64,000 bases of DNA, taken from the NCBI RefSeq assembly GCF_900100735.1, contig NZ_FNCJ01000010.1, positions 124,001 to 188,000 on the forward strand, read 5' to 3'. The number at the start of each line of letters is the position of its first letter. Positions within the stretch are counted from its first letter, which is position 1. Shown piece by piece: positions 52,230-60,815 of this stretch. The notes beneath the pieces were generated by a model, which saw nothing but the letters and a program-made list of their open reading frames with translations, ran no database searches and had not been told where the DNA came from. A program made the translations under genes and the position numbers. This DNA is from Paraburkholderia phenazinium. Its GTDB lineage: Bacteria > Pseudomonadota > Gammaproteobacteria > Burkholderiales > Burkholderiaceae.

Positions 52230-52872
52230 ACCCCCGCTCGGCCCCGCTGAGGACTTCGCGGAAGGCCCGTCAAGGGATAGCCCGCCACGGGACGATCCGT
52301 CACGGGACGGCCTATTAGCGGACAACCCGTCACAGGACGACCCGTCGCGCGGCGCCCCGCCGGACTCCCCCGGGCCGCGCCCGGTGCGGCCACGCCGCGC
52401 GACCGCACGCTTCATGCTGTCGCATCCGCTGCATCTGATTTCGCTCGGCTTCGGCAGCGGCTTGTCGCCGGTGATGCCGGGCACGGTCGGTACGCTGTTC
52501 GCGTGGGCATCGTTCGCCGTGCTCAACCGCTATCTGACCGTGCTCGACTGGGGTGTGCTGATCGTGGTGGGATTCCTCGCCGGCATTTCGATCAGCGGCT
52601 TCACGGCGAAAAAGCTCGGCATCGACGATCCGTCGCCCGTCGTCTGGGACGAGATCGTCGCGTTCTGGCTGGTCCTGTTGATGGTGACGCCGGTGACCTT
52701 TACCGGCCAGGTGTGGGCCTTCGTCGTGTTCCGCTTCTTCGACATGGTGAAACCGCCACCGATCCGTTACTTCGACCGCAGACTGAAAGGTGGTTTTGGC
52801 ATCATGTTCGATGACCTGGTCGCGGCGTTTTTCACCTTACTGGTGATCGCGCTCTGGCGCATGACGGTCTAA
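52219..52872 (+). CDS. pgpA: Phosphatidylglycerophosphatase A
   Basis: Inner-membrane phosphatase that makes phosphatidylglycerol from its phosphate. It is 217 residues long. The family core starts near residue 65 (LGFGSGLSPVMPGTVGTLFAW, DEIVAFWLVLL, FRFFDMVKPPPIRYFDRRLKGGFGIMFDD) and includes hydrophobic helices. An extra N-terminal region of about 60 residues is charged and built on a 5-residue repeat encoded by a 15-bp DNA repeat (52261-52350). It begins inside thiL (ATG 52219); an internal ATG at 52414 would give a protein without the repeat and close to normal length. Confidence 0.92.
   Translation: MQTEPPLGPAEDFAEGPSRDSPPRDDPSRDGLLADNPSQDDPSRGAPPDSPGPRPVRPRRATARFMLSHPLHLISLGFGSGLSPVMPGTVGTLFAWASFAVLNRYLTVLDWGVLIVVGFLAGISISGFTAKKLGIDDPSPVVWDEIVAFWLVLLMVTPVTFTGQVWAFVVFRFFDMVKPPPIRYFDRRLKGGFGIMFDDLVAAFFTLLVIALWRMTV
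52261..52350 (+). repeat. 15-bp tandem repeat (6 degenerate units) in the pgpA 5' end
   Basis: Six contiguous 15-base units of the form GACGACCCGTCACGG, in frame, encode EGPSR-DSPPR-DDPSR-DGLLA-DNPSQ-DDPSR. Units differ by a few bases each. The repeat lies in the N-terminal extension and not in the phosphatase core. Confidence 0.9.
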
Positions 52873-52898
52873 CCGTCCCACGTTCTTCGGACAAACGC

Positions 52899-53399
52899 AT
52901 GGCTACCGATTCCGTCGTTCACCAACTCGCTATTCGCGTGAGCAACAAGTTGCGCGACGAACGCCTGATGCTCGCGACCGCCGAGTCCTGCACGGGCGGC
53001 ATGGTCGCGACGGCGATCACTGACATCTCCGGCAGCAGCGGCTGGTTCGAGCGCGGCTTCGTCACGTATTCGAATCAGGCCAAAAGCGAGATGATCGGCG
53101 TGCCCGCGGATCTGATCGAAAAGCATGGCGCAGTCAGCGAACCGGTGGCGCGTGCGATGGCCGAAGGCGCGCTACGCAATAGCCGTGCGCAGGTTTCGTT
53201 GTCGATTACCGGCGTGGCGGGACCGAGCGGCGGTACTGAAAGCAAACCGGTGGGGACGGTGTCGTTCGGGTGGAGCAACCGGCTGCATACGTCGGTGGAA
53301 ACGGTGGTGTTCAAAGGCGACCGCGAAAGGATCCGCGTGCAGGCGGCGGCGCATGCGCTGCGCGGACTGCTGGCGTTGCTTGACGAGCGCGAGCGGTAA
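52899..53399 (+). CDS. pncC: Nicotinamide-nucleotide amidohydrolase (CinA C-terminal family)
   Basis: A 166-residue stand-alone CinA C-terminal domain. Characterised members deamidate NMN to nicotinate mononucleotide in the pyridine nucleotide cycle. Motifs: LATAESCTGGMVATAITDISGSS with the catalytic serine region, YSNQAKSEMIGV, and SITGVAGPSGGTESKPVGTV. It starts with ATG at 52899 (MATDSVVHQLAIRVS), 26 bases after pgpA, so it is likely the third gene of the thiL unit. Confidence 0.92.
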   Translation: MATDSVVHQLAIRVSNKLRDERLMLATAESCTGGMVATAITDISGSSGWFERGFVTYSNQAKSEMIGVPADLIEKHGAVSEPVARAMAEGALRNSRAQVSLSITGVAGPSGGTESKPVGTVSFGWSNRLHTSVETVVFKGDRERIRVQAAAHALRGLLALLDERER

Positions 53400-53467
53400 G
53401 GCGCTTTGGTTAACTTTTATCCGCAAGGGGCAGACTCGCCCTTTTGCATCGACTAAGCGCACCTCCC

Positions 53468-53986
53468 ATGCCCAGTCCCGAGCTAGCCAGAGACGACCTG
53501 ATCCGCCGCTTCGATTTGCAGCCTCATCCCGAGGGCGGCTTTTTTCGCGAAACCTATCGCTCGGCGGTGAGCGTGAGCCGAGAGCGATCAGGCGAGACGC
53601 GCTCGGCGTCGACCGCCATTTATTATCTGCTCTGTGACGGCGCGCATTCTGCGTGGCATCGGATCAAGTCCGATGAGGTCTGGCATTTCTATGCGGGCGA
53701 GCCGCTGCTGGTACACGTGCTCGATGAGACCGGGAAGCTGATAAGCCACCGGCTCGGCAATCCGCTAACTCATCCGGGCAGTGTCTTTCAGGCCGTGGTA
53801 TCAGCCGGGTTTTGGTTTGCGGCGGAGTGTGAAGACCCGGCGACGTTCGCCTTGGCAGGCTGCACGGTGGCGCCGGGATTCGAGTTCAGCGAGTTCGAAC
53901 TGGCTGATATTGATGCGCTGCGCAGCGCCTATCCGGCGCACGCGGAATTCATCGCGCGGCTGGGGCCGGCGGCCAGTCCAGCTTAG
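53468..53986 (+). CDS. DUF985 cupin-domain protein
   Basis: A 172-residue cupin-fold protein of the DUF985 family. Cupin motifs are visible in HPEGGFFRETYRS, SAWHRIKSDEVWHFYAGEPL and FGLV-like strands near GSVFQAVVSAGFWFAAE. The biochemical function is unknown; relatives include cupins that bind small ligands. The ATG at 53468 (MPSPELARDDLIRRFDLQPHPEG) gives a proper family N-terminus. It lies 68 bases after pncC and is followed by a terminator shared with convergent pyrF. Confidence 0.82.
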   Translation: MPSPELARDDLIRRFDLQPHPEGGFFRETYRSAVSVSRERSGETRSASTAIYYLLCDGAHSAWHRIKSDEVWHFYAGEPLLVHVLDETGKLISHRLGNPLTHPGSVFQAVVSAGFWFAAECEDPATFALAGCTVAPGFEFSEFELADIDALRSAYPAHAEFIARLGPAASPA

Positions 53987-53992
53987 AAATAC

Positions 53993-54023
53993 AAGCGGCT
54001 ACGTTCATTGAAGGTAGCCGCTT
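53993..54023. terminator. Terminator between the DUF985 gene and pyrF
   Basis: AAGCGGCTAC (53993-54002) pairs with GTAGCCGCTT (54014-54023) with an 11-base loop. T/A content on the flanks is modest. It lies between convergent genes. Confidence 0.65.
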
Positions 54024-54028
54024 CTCCA

Positions 54029-54844
54029 TCACCGATACGCGTTAATCCGATCCCGCGTATCCTGCGCGGCCTTGGCCGCAGCCTGCGCATAGTCCTCGCC
54101 CTTACCGGCATAGATAATCGCGCGCGACGAGTTGATCAGCATGCCGGTGCCTGCCGCCGTGCGGCCTGCGTTCACGGTAGCCTCAACGTCCCCGCCCTGC
54201 GCGCCGATACCCGGAATCAGCAGCGGCATGTCGCCGACAATCCCGCGCACCACTTCGATTTCCTTCGGAAACGTCGCGCCCACCACGAGGCCGAGCTGGC
54301 CGCTCGCGTTCCACTTTTCCGCCGCCAGTTGCGCGACCACCTGATACAGCGGACGTCCGGCAGTCTCAAGGAACTGCAGATCGGAGCCACCAGGATTCGA
54401 AGTCCGGCACAGAACGATCACCCCCTTACCCTTGTGCTCCAGATACGGCTCGATCGAATCGAAGCCCATATAAGGGTTCACCGTCACGGCATCGGCCTGA
54501 TAGCGCTCGAACGCCTCGCGGGCGTACTGCTCGGCGGTGCTGCCAATATCGCCGCGCTTCGCGTCGAGAATCACCGGCAGACCCGGATGGTTCCGATGAA
54601 TGTGCGCAATCAGCTGCTCAAGCTGGTCTTCCGCACGATGCGCGGCGAAGTACGCAATTTGCGGCTTGAACGACGACGCATACGGCGCGGTCGCGTCAAC
54701 GATAGTGCGGCAAAACTCGAAGATCGCATCGGCGCGGCCGGCCAGCTCGCCCGGGAATTTCGCGGGCTCAGGATCGAGGCCGACGCACAACAGCGAATTC
54801 GTACGCTGCCATGCGTCGTTGAGTGTCTGGATGAAAGTGGACAT
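54029..54844 (-). CDS. pyrF: Orotidine 5'-phosphate decarboxylase (type 2)
   Basis: Final step of UMP synthesis. Its 271 residues fit the type 2 family common in betaproteobacteria. The signature DAKRGDIGSTAEQYA, with the catalytic Lys/Asp cluster, is intact; LLCVGLDPEPAKFP marks the N-terminus and LLIPGIGAQGGDVEATV the phosphate-binding loop. It starts with ATG at 54844. It is the second pyrimidine gene in the window but is far from pyrC. Confidence 0.95.
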   Translation of the reverse strand: MSTFIQTLNDAWQRTNSLLCVGLDPEPAKFPGELAGRADAIFEFCRTIVDATAPYASSFKPQIAYFAAHRAEDQLEQLIAHIHRNHPGLPVILDAKRGDIGSTAEQYAREAFERYQADAVTVNPYMGFDSIEPYLEHKGKGVIVLCRTSNPGGSDLQFLETAGRPLYQVVAQLAAEKWNASGQLGLVVGATFPKEIEVVRGIVGDMPLLIPGIGAQGGDVEATVNAGRTAAGTGMLINSSRAIIYAGKGEDYAQAAAKAAQDTRDRINAYR

Positions 54845-54979
54845 GATGGGGCTCGCGGCGGGCTGATTAGAGAAGTGGCGCGTATTTTACCCGTCCTGGC
54901 CACGAGGACGGACTGCGCAACCGGCAACGGCTTCGCGAGCCGGAGCAACTATAGCCAGCAGGCCACCGCCCGCCGGTGC

Positions 54980-56044
54980 CTACTGCCGCCGCGAACTCCG
55001 CGCCCCAGCCACTGCACGCAAACCGGTCCGCTCGACGGTAAACCGGAATGACCGGATCAAGCGCTCGCCGCGCGCCAGCATGGTCATGCCATGCGCGGCC
55101 GCCCCGCCCGGCAGGTTCATCGCATTGATCGGATGATCGACGGGCTCGAAGCAGAAGAAGTCTTCGCCCGGCGGCGTGTAGAGCACGTAGTAATCGGTAT
55201 CCGAGGCGACCGTCAACGACAACCGCCGTTTCGGCCAGACCACCGCCGCCTGTCCGCTCCAGCCCGTAAAGGCATGATTGACGATGGTCGGCGGCAGCGG
55301 ATACGCCACGCCAAACTGCCAGGCCGGCGGCGCCGGCACATGGCGCACCGGCAGCCAGTCGTCCCCCTGCAGCCAGAGTCCCGCGGCCGCGGCCGACAAC
55401 TCGGTCTGTGCGTCTCGCACCAGAAACGGATGGATGCCGAGCCCGAATGGCAGCGCATCGCGCCCGGTGTTTTCGATCTCAAGCGTGATCACGAGGCTCG
55501 GGCCGTCGAGCGTATAGGTTTGTGCCGCACGGTACGCGTAGGGCTGGCCGTCGCTGCGATCGAGCGTCAGGCGCACGCTGTCGCGGTCTGTCCCGGCTAT
55601 CTGCCAGTGAGCCAGCCAGCCGTCACCGTGAATCGGCAACGGCTCGGCCGCGCGATTGCACGGCACGTCGATCCTCCGGCCGCCCACGCCGAAATGCCCG
55701 CCGCCGATGCGGTTCGAATACGGCAGCAGCGGATAGCAGGCCAACTGGTTCGGATCGGTATCGGCGGAGACGTGCCGGCAACGGCGGAAGATCGGCACCA
55801 GTGCGCCGTCGCTGCGCCAGTCGAAGCGGGTAATGCCGCCGCCGAGCGACGGCGCCACGTCGAGCCGAAGTTGTGGATTGGCGAGCGTGACGCACGCCAC
55901 GTCGCCCGCGCTCGTCTCGCCGACCGCCACCGCCGAGGTGCTAGGTCCCGCCAGCACCGGATTGGCGGCGGCCGCCAGCCGGGCGCGGCGCGTCTGCGCA
56001 GCCTGGGTACTCTGGGAAGAGGAAACGAGGTTCGCAACAGTCAT
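54980..56044 (-). CDS. galM: Aldose 1-epimerase (galactose mutarotase family)
   Basis: Interconverts alpha and beta anomers of an aldose such as galactose, supplying the beta form to an aldose dehydrogenase. It is 354 residues long. The galactose mutarotase-like core begins near residue 50, with LPYSNRIGGGHF, the catalytic His in PIHGDGWLAHW, LGIHPFLVR and the Glu region FFCFEPVDHPINAMN. The first 45 residues are Ala/Ser/Arg-rich and dispensable-looking. The ATG at 56044 has GGAG 8 bases upstream; an ATG at 56056 is possible. It is the last gene of the sugar cluster, 216 bases after the lactonase gene. Confidence 0.88.
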   Translation of the reverse strand: MTVANLVSSSQSTQAAQTRRARLAAAANPVLAGPSTSAVAVGETSAGDVACVTLANPQLRLDVAPSLGGGITRFDWRSDGALVPIFRRCRHVSADTDPNQLACYPLLPYSNRIGGGHFGVGGRRIDVPCNRAAEPLPIHGDGWLAHWQIAGTDRDSVRLTLDRSDGQPYAYRAAQTYTLDGPSLVITLEIENTGRDALPFGLGIHPFLVRDAQTELSAAAAGLWLQGDDWLPVRHVPAPPAWQFGVAYPLPPTIVNHAFTGWSGQAAVVWPKRRLSLTVASDTDYYVLYTPPGEDFFCFEPVDHPINAMNLPGGAAAHGMTMLARGERLIRSFRFTVERTGLRAVAGARSSRRQ

Positions 56045-56260
56045 ATCAGGCTCCATCGAGAGGCGTGAGACGTTACCGTCATCGCTGACGAATGTTTATG
56101 CGGGCGCCTGAATGGGCCGCCTCTTTGAGTCCTCAACTCCTTGAGTCCTTGAGTCTTGCAGTGCGCTTGCCAACCGGCATACCGTGCAATCCGCGACCTG
56201 CGACGACCCAACCTGCTCTCAGCACCACGGCCCGCATCTGCGTGCCACGAAAAACCTGCT

Positions 56261-57181
56261 TCACTCACTCGCCCTACGCGGCAGCGGCGCGTCCTGAAAT
56301 AGCGCTTCCGGCAAGCCAAGCTGTCCGGGGACCGCGACGAACACCCCGCCAGCATACGAATCGCTTGCGAGCGTTGCCGCATCCAGATCGATGCGCGCGC
56401 TCGTGATGTACAGCGTATCCAGTTGCTCTCCGCCCAGCGCCACGCAACTCGGCTGCACGGTGGGCACCGATACGCGCGCCGTTTCAACCCCATCCGGTCC
56501 ATACCGCACCACCCGCGCACCGCCCCACTGCGCATTCCACAGCCCGCCGTCGCGGTCCACGGTCGAGCCGTCCGGCTCGCCGGTCGCATCCGTCAGTGTC
56601 GTGAAGACACGGTTGTTGGCGATGCTGCCGTCTGCGCCGTAGTCGCACGCGCGAATCTCCCGGGTCGGCGAGTCGCAGTAGTACATGGTCGCGCCGTCCG
56701 GACTGAAGGCGATGCTGTTCGAAATCGCGGGCGCCGGCAACGGCAGGCGCTCGAGCGACAGATCGCGGTTCAGACGGTAGAACCCACCCACTGCGCGTAA
56801 GGGCGAACCCTCGTCCTTCGTACCGAACACGAAACGCCCCTGACGGTCGCAGCGGCCATCGTTGACGCGTGTGTTCATATCCGGCTCGACATCGACAATA
56901 CGCTGAGTCTCGCCACTTGCAAGGTCGAAAAACGCAAGATGCGAAGCGAGTCCGAGTAAAAGGTAGTGCGGATCGGCGCAGAGCGCAAATGTCGCGAGGC
57001 GTTCAGGCATTGGCCAGGACGTGCTGCTTCCGTCCCGCGGGTCATAGCGCCATAGCCTCGCGCCTTCTATATCTGTCCAGTAGAGGCGGCCGCTGCGTTC
57101 GCACCAGGTCGCGCCCTCACCCAGCGTGCATTTCGCATCGACCAGCAGCGTCGCGTGCGGGTTGCGCACCGGTTCGCTCAT
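56261..57181 (-). CDS. SMP-30/gluconolactonase/LRE family sugar lactonase
   Basis: A six-bladed beta-propeller lactonase of 306 residues. Metal and active-site residues typical of the family are visible: Glu in TLGEGATWCE, the VNDGRCDRQGRFVFGT motif, Asn in ISNSIAFSPDG and Asp in PDGSTVDRDGGLW. In this cluster it would open the L-arabino- or D-galactono-lactone formed by the dehydrogenase encoded just upstream. The ATG at 57181 overlaps the dehydrogenase stop by 4 bases (ATGA), so the two are coupled. The longer frame to 57295 is an overlap artefact. Confidence 0.9.
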   Translation of the reverse strand: MSEPVRNPHATLLVDAKCTLGEGATWCERSGRLYWTDIEGARLWRYDPRDGSSTSWPMPERLATFALCADPHYLLLGLASHLAFFDLASGETQRIVDVEPDMNTRVNDGRCDRQGRFVFGTKDEGSPLRAVGGFYRLNRDLSLERLPLPAPAISNSIAFSPDGATMYYCDSPTREIRACDYGADGSIANNRVFTTLTDATGEPDGSTVDRDGGLWNAQWGGARVVRYGPDGVETARVSVPTVQPSCVALGGEQLDTLYITSARIDLDAATLASDSYAGGVFVAVPGQLGLPEALFQDAPLPRRASE

Positions 57182-57978
57182 GCCCAGCCTCCGTCGACGA
57201 TGATGTCCTGTGCCGTGATCAGCCGGCTGTCGTCTGCCGCGAGGAACAGCGCCATGCGCGCCAGATCTTCGGGCATCAACTCGGCATCGATACACTGGCC
57301 TTCCTTGATCGAGCGGCGCCCAGCGTCGTCAAGCCACAGGCGCTTTTGCTTTTCGGTCATCACCCAGCCCGGCGCCAGCGTATTGACGCGGATATTGAAG
57401 TGGCCGAGATCGCGCGCGAGACCGCGCGTGAGCCCCTGCACGGCCGACTTCGACATCACATAGACCGGGTAACCGCCGTTCTTCAGCATCCAGCTGATCG
57501 AACCGAGATTGATGATCGAGCCGCGCCCGGCTGCTTTCATGTCGCCCATCACGGCTTGCGCCGCGAAGAACTGATGGCGGATGTTGACGGCGATGCCCGC
57601 ATCGAACGACTCGGGCGTGACCTCTTCGATCTGGTGGCGCTTGTCGTTCGCCGCGTTGTTGACCAGCACCTCGATCGGGCCAAGCGCGGTTTTGACATCG
57701 GCGATCGCTTTGCGCAGCGCGTCGATATCGGTCAGGTCGCAAGGCAGGAACAGCGGCTTGTGACGCGAATCGCCGAGTTCATCGGCGAGCGCCTCGCCGG
57801 CGCTCGCGTCGATATCGAAGAACGCGACGCGCGAGCCCTGGGCCGCAAAGTGCTCGACAAACGACGCGCCGATCCCGGTCGCGCCGCCCGTAATCAGCAC
57901 CGTGCGGTCTTCAAGGCTCGGATAACGCGCATATACATTGTCCGCCTGGCGGGCATTTGCATTGGCAGGAGACGACAT
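57178..57978 (-). CDS. Short-chain dehydrogenase (probable L-arabinose/D-galactose 1-dehydrogenase)
   Basis: A 266-residue SDR. It has Rossmann motif TGGATGIG (residues 30-37), LVNNAAND, the catalytic Tyr-Lys in YPVYVMSKSAVQG with Ser in LGSISWML, and C-terminal DIIVDGGWA. Position between an AraFGH-type importer and a sugar lactonase, with which it overlaps by 4 bases, makes it the best candidate for oxidising the imported aldose to its lactone. Substrate (galactose, arabinose or fucose) is inference. Confidence 0.85.
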   Translation of the reverse strand: MSSPANANARQADNVYARYPSLEDRTVLITGGATGIGASFVEHFAAQGSRVAFFDIDASAGEALADELGDSRHKPLFLPCDLTDIDALRKAIADVKTALGPIEVLVNNAANDKRHQIEEVTPESFDAGIAVNIRHQFFAAQAVMGDMKAAGRGSIINLGSISWMLKNGGYPVYVMSKSAVQGLTRGLARDLGHFNIRVNTLAPGWVMTEKQKRLWLDDAGRRSIKEGQCIDAELMPEDLARMALFLAADDSRLITAQDIIVDGGWA

Positions 57979-58018
57979 CGTTCGATCCCTCTTCAGACAG
58001 TTAATCAGGCGCCGCGCA

Positions 58019-59035
58019 TCAATCGCGCGAGCCGCGGTTCTTCAACTGGTCGAGCAACACGGCGGCGAGCAGGATCGCGCCACGCACCAGGTACTGATAG
58101 AACGCGTCGATATTCAACAGGTTCATCACGTTCTCGACCGTGCCCATGATCAGCACGCCGATCACCACGCCCGAAATCGTCGCCCGGCCGCCCAGCAGCG
58201 ACACGCCGCCCAGCACGCACGCGGAGATCACGTTCAGTTCAAAGCCTTCGGCGGCGTTCGGCTGCCCCGAGGTGATACGCGAGGCGAGAATCACACCGGC
58301 CAGCGCCGTCACCGCGCCTTGCACCAGGAAGATATAGACGCGTGTGCGCTCGACGTTGATACCGGCCAGACGCGAGGCTTCCGGATTGCCGCCGATCGCC
58401 AGCGTATTGCGGCCATAGACAGTCTGGTTGAGCATCACGCCGAACACGACGAAGCACAGCAACGTCACCCAGATCGGCAGCGAGACGCCGAACATCGACA
58501 AGCCGCCCAGCGCGATAAACGTATCCGAGGACACGCCTACCGCCTGGCCATGCGACACGATGAAGCCGAGGCCGCGGACGATTTCCATCGTCGCAAGCGT
58601 GGTGATCAGCGCGTTGATGCGCAGATATGCGATCACGGCGCCGTTCACGAAGCCGATCGCCGCACCCGCAGCCACCGCCGCGATGATGGCAATGAACGTA
58701 TTACCGGTGGCGTTGAGCACCATCGCGCACAGCACGCCGGCAAACGCCACGGTGGAACCCACCGACAAGTCGAAGTCACGCGAGGCGAGACAGAACATCA
58801 TCGTGCAGGCGACCATGCCGATCTGCGAAATCGACAGTGCGAGACCGAGCATGTTTTCGATCGAGAAGAAGTGATCGACCGTCAGCGACATCGTGATGAA
58901 CATGATTGCGAAGATCACGATCAGGCTGTAGTCGGTGACCTGCTGCCACCATTTCTGCTTGTCGCTGCTCTGCGGAATCAGCGCGTCGGCGGCACTCTTG
59001 GCGGCCTGTTGCGCGAGGTTTTCTCTGGCTTGCAT
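58019..59035 (-). CDS. araH: L-arabinose/D-galactose ABC transporter permease
   Basis: A 338-residue inner-membrane permease of the ribose/arabinose type, with a cytoplasmic N-terminus and about eight to ten hydrophobic helices. Family motifs are CLASRDFDLSVGSTVAFAGV, INALITTLATMEIVRGLGF and GGVSLLGGRATISGVVIG. It homodimerises with the AraG-type ATPase. It starts with ATG at 59035, 64 bases after araG, and is followed 40 bases later by the dehydrogenase gene. Confidence 0.92.
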   Translation of the reverse strand: MQARENLAQQAAKSAADALIPQSSDKQKWWQQVTDYSLIVIFAIMFITMSLTVDHFFSIENMLGLALSISQIGMVACTMMFCLASRDFDLSVGSTVAFAGVLCAMVLNATGNTFIAIIAAVAAGAAIGFVNGAVIAYLRINALITTLATMEIVRGLGFIVSHGQAVGVSSDTFIALGGLSMFGVSLPIWVTLLCFVVFGVMLNQTVYGRNTLAIGGNPEASRLAGINVERTRVYIFLVQGAVTALAGVILASRITSGQPNAAEGFELNVISACVLGGVSLLGGRATISGVVIGVLIMGTVENVMNLLNIDAFYQYLVRGAILLAAVLLDQLKNRGSRD

Positions 59036-59099
59036 TTGAATACTCCTCCCGTTTTCGTCACGGGCTGACGGGTTATTGGGGACTCGCGTCCGGTCAGTG

Positions 59100-60629
59100 T
59101 CAGGCCGCCTGCGGCGCGGCGGTTTGCGGTGCGGTCGAGCTTTGCGGCAAGGCGAGGCTCAGCACCGTCTGTTCAGTCGCTTTGCTGCGCGGCAGTTCGC
59201 CCGAAATGCGGCCTTGCCGCATCACGACGATGCGGTCGGACACGCCCAGCACTTCCGGCAATTCCGACGAAATCATCACGATGGCGCAACCGCGTTCCGC
59301 GAGCTGATAGATCACGTTATAGATCTCGTGCTTCGCGCCGACGTCGATACCGCGCGTCGGTTCGTCGAGAATCACCACTTTCAGATCCGGCTCCGCGAGC
59401 CAGCGCGACAAAATCGCTTTCTGCTGGTTGCCGCCCGAGAGGAAGCGAATCTTCTGGCGGCGGCTCGGCGTCTTGATCTTCAACAGCTTGATAAAACGGT
59501 CCGCTGTCTCCGCCTCTTTCTTTCGATTCAGAAAGAAACCCGCGCGCAGATAGTGGCGGCGGCAGCTGATGTTGATGTTCTCGGACACGGTCGCCATCGC
59601 AACGATGCCCTCTTCCTTGCGGTCCTCCGGGCACAGCACGATGCCGTGACGGATCGCTTCGCCCGCACTACGCACCTTGATCGGCTTGCCGTCGAGGATG
59701 ATTTCGCCGCTCTTCTTGTGATCGGCGCCATACACGAGGTGCATCAGTTCGCTGCGGCCCGCGCCCACCAGACCGAAGAAGCCGACAATCTCGCCGCGTC
59801 GCACTTCGAAGTTGGCCGGCTCCTTGAGCGCATGCCCTTCGATCGCCTTGGCGGCAAAACGCACTTCACCAAGTGGGCGTGGCTTATAGCTATAGATATC
59901 TGAGATCTCGCGGCCAACCATTTCGCTCACGATCGTCTCGCGCTTCACCCCTTCGAGGGACGGATGCGACGCCACCTTGCGACCGTCACGGAAAATCGTG
60001 CACGCATCGCACAGCTCGTAGATCTCGTCCATCCGGTGCGAGATATAGATCATCGCCCGGTTGTCGGCACGCAGGTCGCGCACCAGCTTGAACAGCACTT
60101 CAGTCTCGCTATGCGACAGCGAACTGGTCGGCTCGTCCAGCGCAATCACGCGCGCATTGCGCAGCAGCGCCTTGCAGATTTCGACCATCTGACGCTGCGC
60201 GATCGAGAGCTTGCGCAGCTTCGCATTCGGATCGAGCGCCACGCCCATCGCTTCCAGCCGCTCCCGCACGAAGCGTTTGGCTTCGCGCTTATTGACCCAG
60301 CCGAGCGAGTTCGGCAACTGGCCGAGCAGCAGGTTTTCCGCGACCGTGAGGTCGGGCACATATTGCAGTTCCTGGTGAATCACCGCGATGCCGGCCCCGA
60401 TCGACGCGGCCGCGCTGCCGAAACGCACCTCGTTGCCGTCGATCATCACGCGGCCCGAATCCGGCTGGTATTCACCGCCGAGAATCTTCAGCAGGGTCGA
60501 TTTCCCTGCGCCGTTCTCGCCCATCAGGCCGTGCACCTGGCCGACGTTCACGTCGAAGGACACGCCGTCGAGCGCACGCACGCCTGGAAAGACCTTACCG
60601 ATATTGTCAAAACGCAGCGTCGCTGACAC
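59100..60629 (-). CDS. araG: L-arabinose/D-galactose ABC transporter ATP-binding protein
   Basis: A 509-residue tandem ATPase of the sugar importer family, with two nucleotide-binding domains. The first has Walker A GENGAGKSTLLK and LSIAQRQMVEICKALL. The second has a degenerate A loop (GLVGAGRSEL), signature FLSGGNQQKAILSRWL and Walker B VVILDEPTRGIDVGAK. The start is GTG 60629 (VSATLRFDNIGKVFPGVRAL), fixed by AGGAGG seven bases upstream; the frame to 60743 has no homology. Confidence 0.93.
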   Translation of the reverse strand: MSATLRFDNIGKVFPGVRALDGVSFDVNVGQVHGLMGENGAGKSTLLKILGGEYQPDSGRVMIDGNEVRFGSAAASIGAGIAVIHQELQYVPDLTVAENLLLGQLPNSLGWVNKREAKRFVRERLEAMGVALDPNAKLRKLSIAQRQMVEICKALLRNARVIALDEPTSSLSHSETEVLFKLVRDLRADNRAMIYISHRMDEIYELCDACTIFRDGRKVASHPSLEGVKRETIVSEMVGREISDIYSYKPRPLGEVRFAAKAIEGHALKEPANFEVRRGEIVGFFGLVGAGRSELMHLVYGADHKKSGEIILDGKPIKVRSAGEAIRHGIVLCPEDRKEEGIVAMATVSENINISCRRHYLRAGFFLNRKKEAETADRFIKLLKIKTPSRRQKIRFLSGGNQQKAILSRWLAEPDLKVVILDEPTRGIDVGAKHEIYNVIYQLAERGCAIVMISSELPEVLGVSDRIVVMRQGRISGELPRSKATEQTVLSLALPQSSTAPQTAAPQAA

Positions 60630-60758
60630 TTCGCCTCCTGTTGCATCCTGTGAACCGTGCGGTCCGGCACGGCTTCGCGCCTTGCCAGCACATCGGTCTG
60701 TCTCAACTGTTATTGCACCTGCCAGCACGCGCGAGTCATCCATGTCCTGCGCGCGCTG

Positions 60759-60788
60759 CCTTCGCGGTCAGCCGCCGCGACCCGAAGG
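60759..60788 (-). other. Intercistronic hairpin between araF and araG
   Basis: CCTTCG (60759-60764) pairs with CGAAGG (60783-60788), with inner GCGG/CCGC pairing, in the 186-base gap after araF. There is no T run. Such hairpins behind a binding-protein gene commonly stabilise its mRNA. Confidence 0.35.
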
Positions 60789-60815
60789 TCCGGCGGCCAG
60801 CCGCTGCACGACTAT

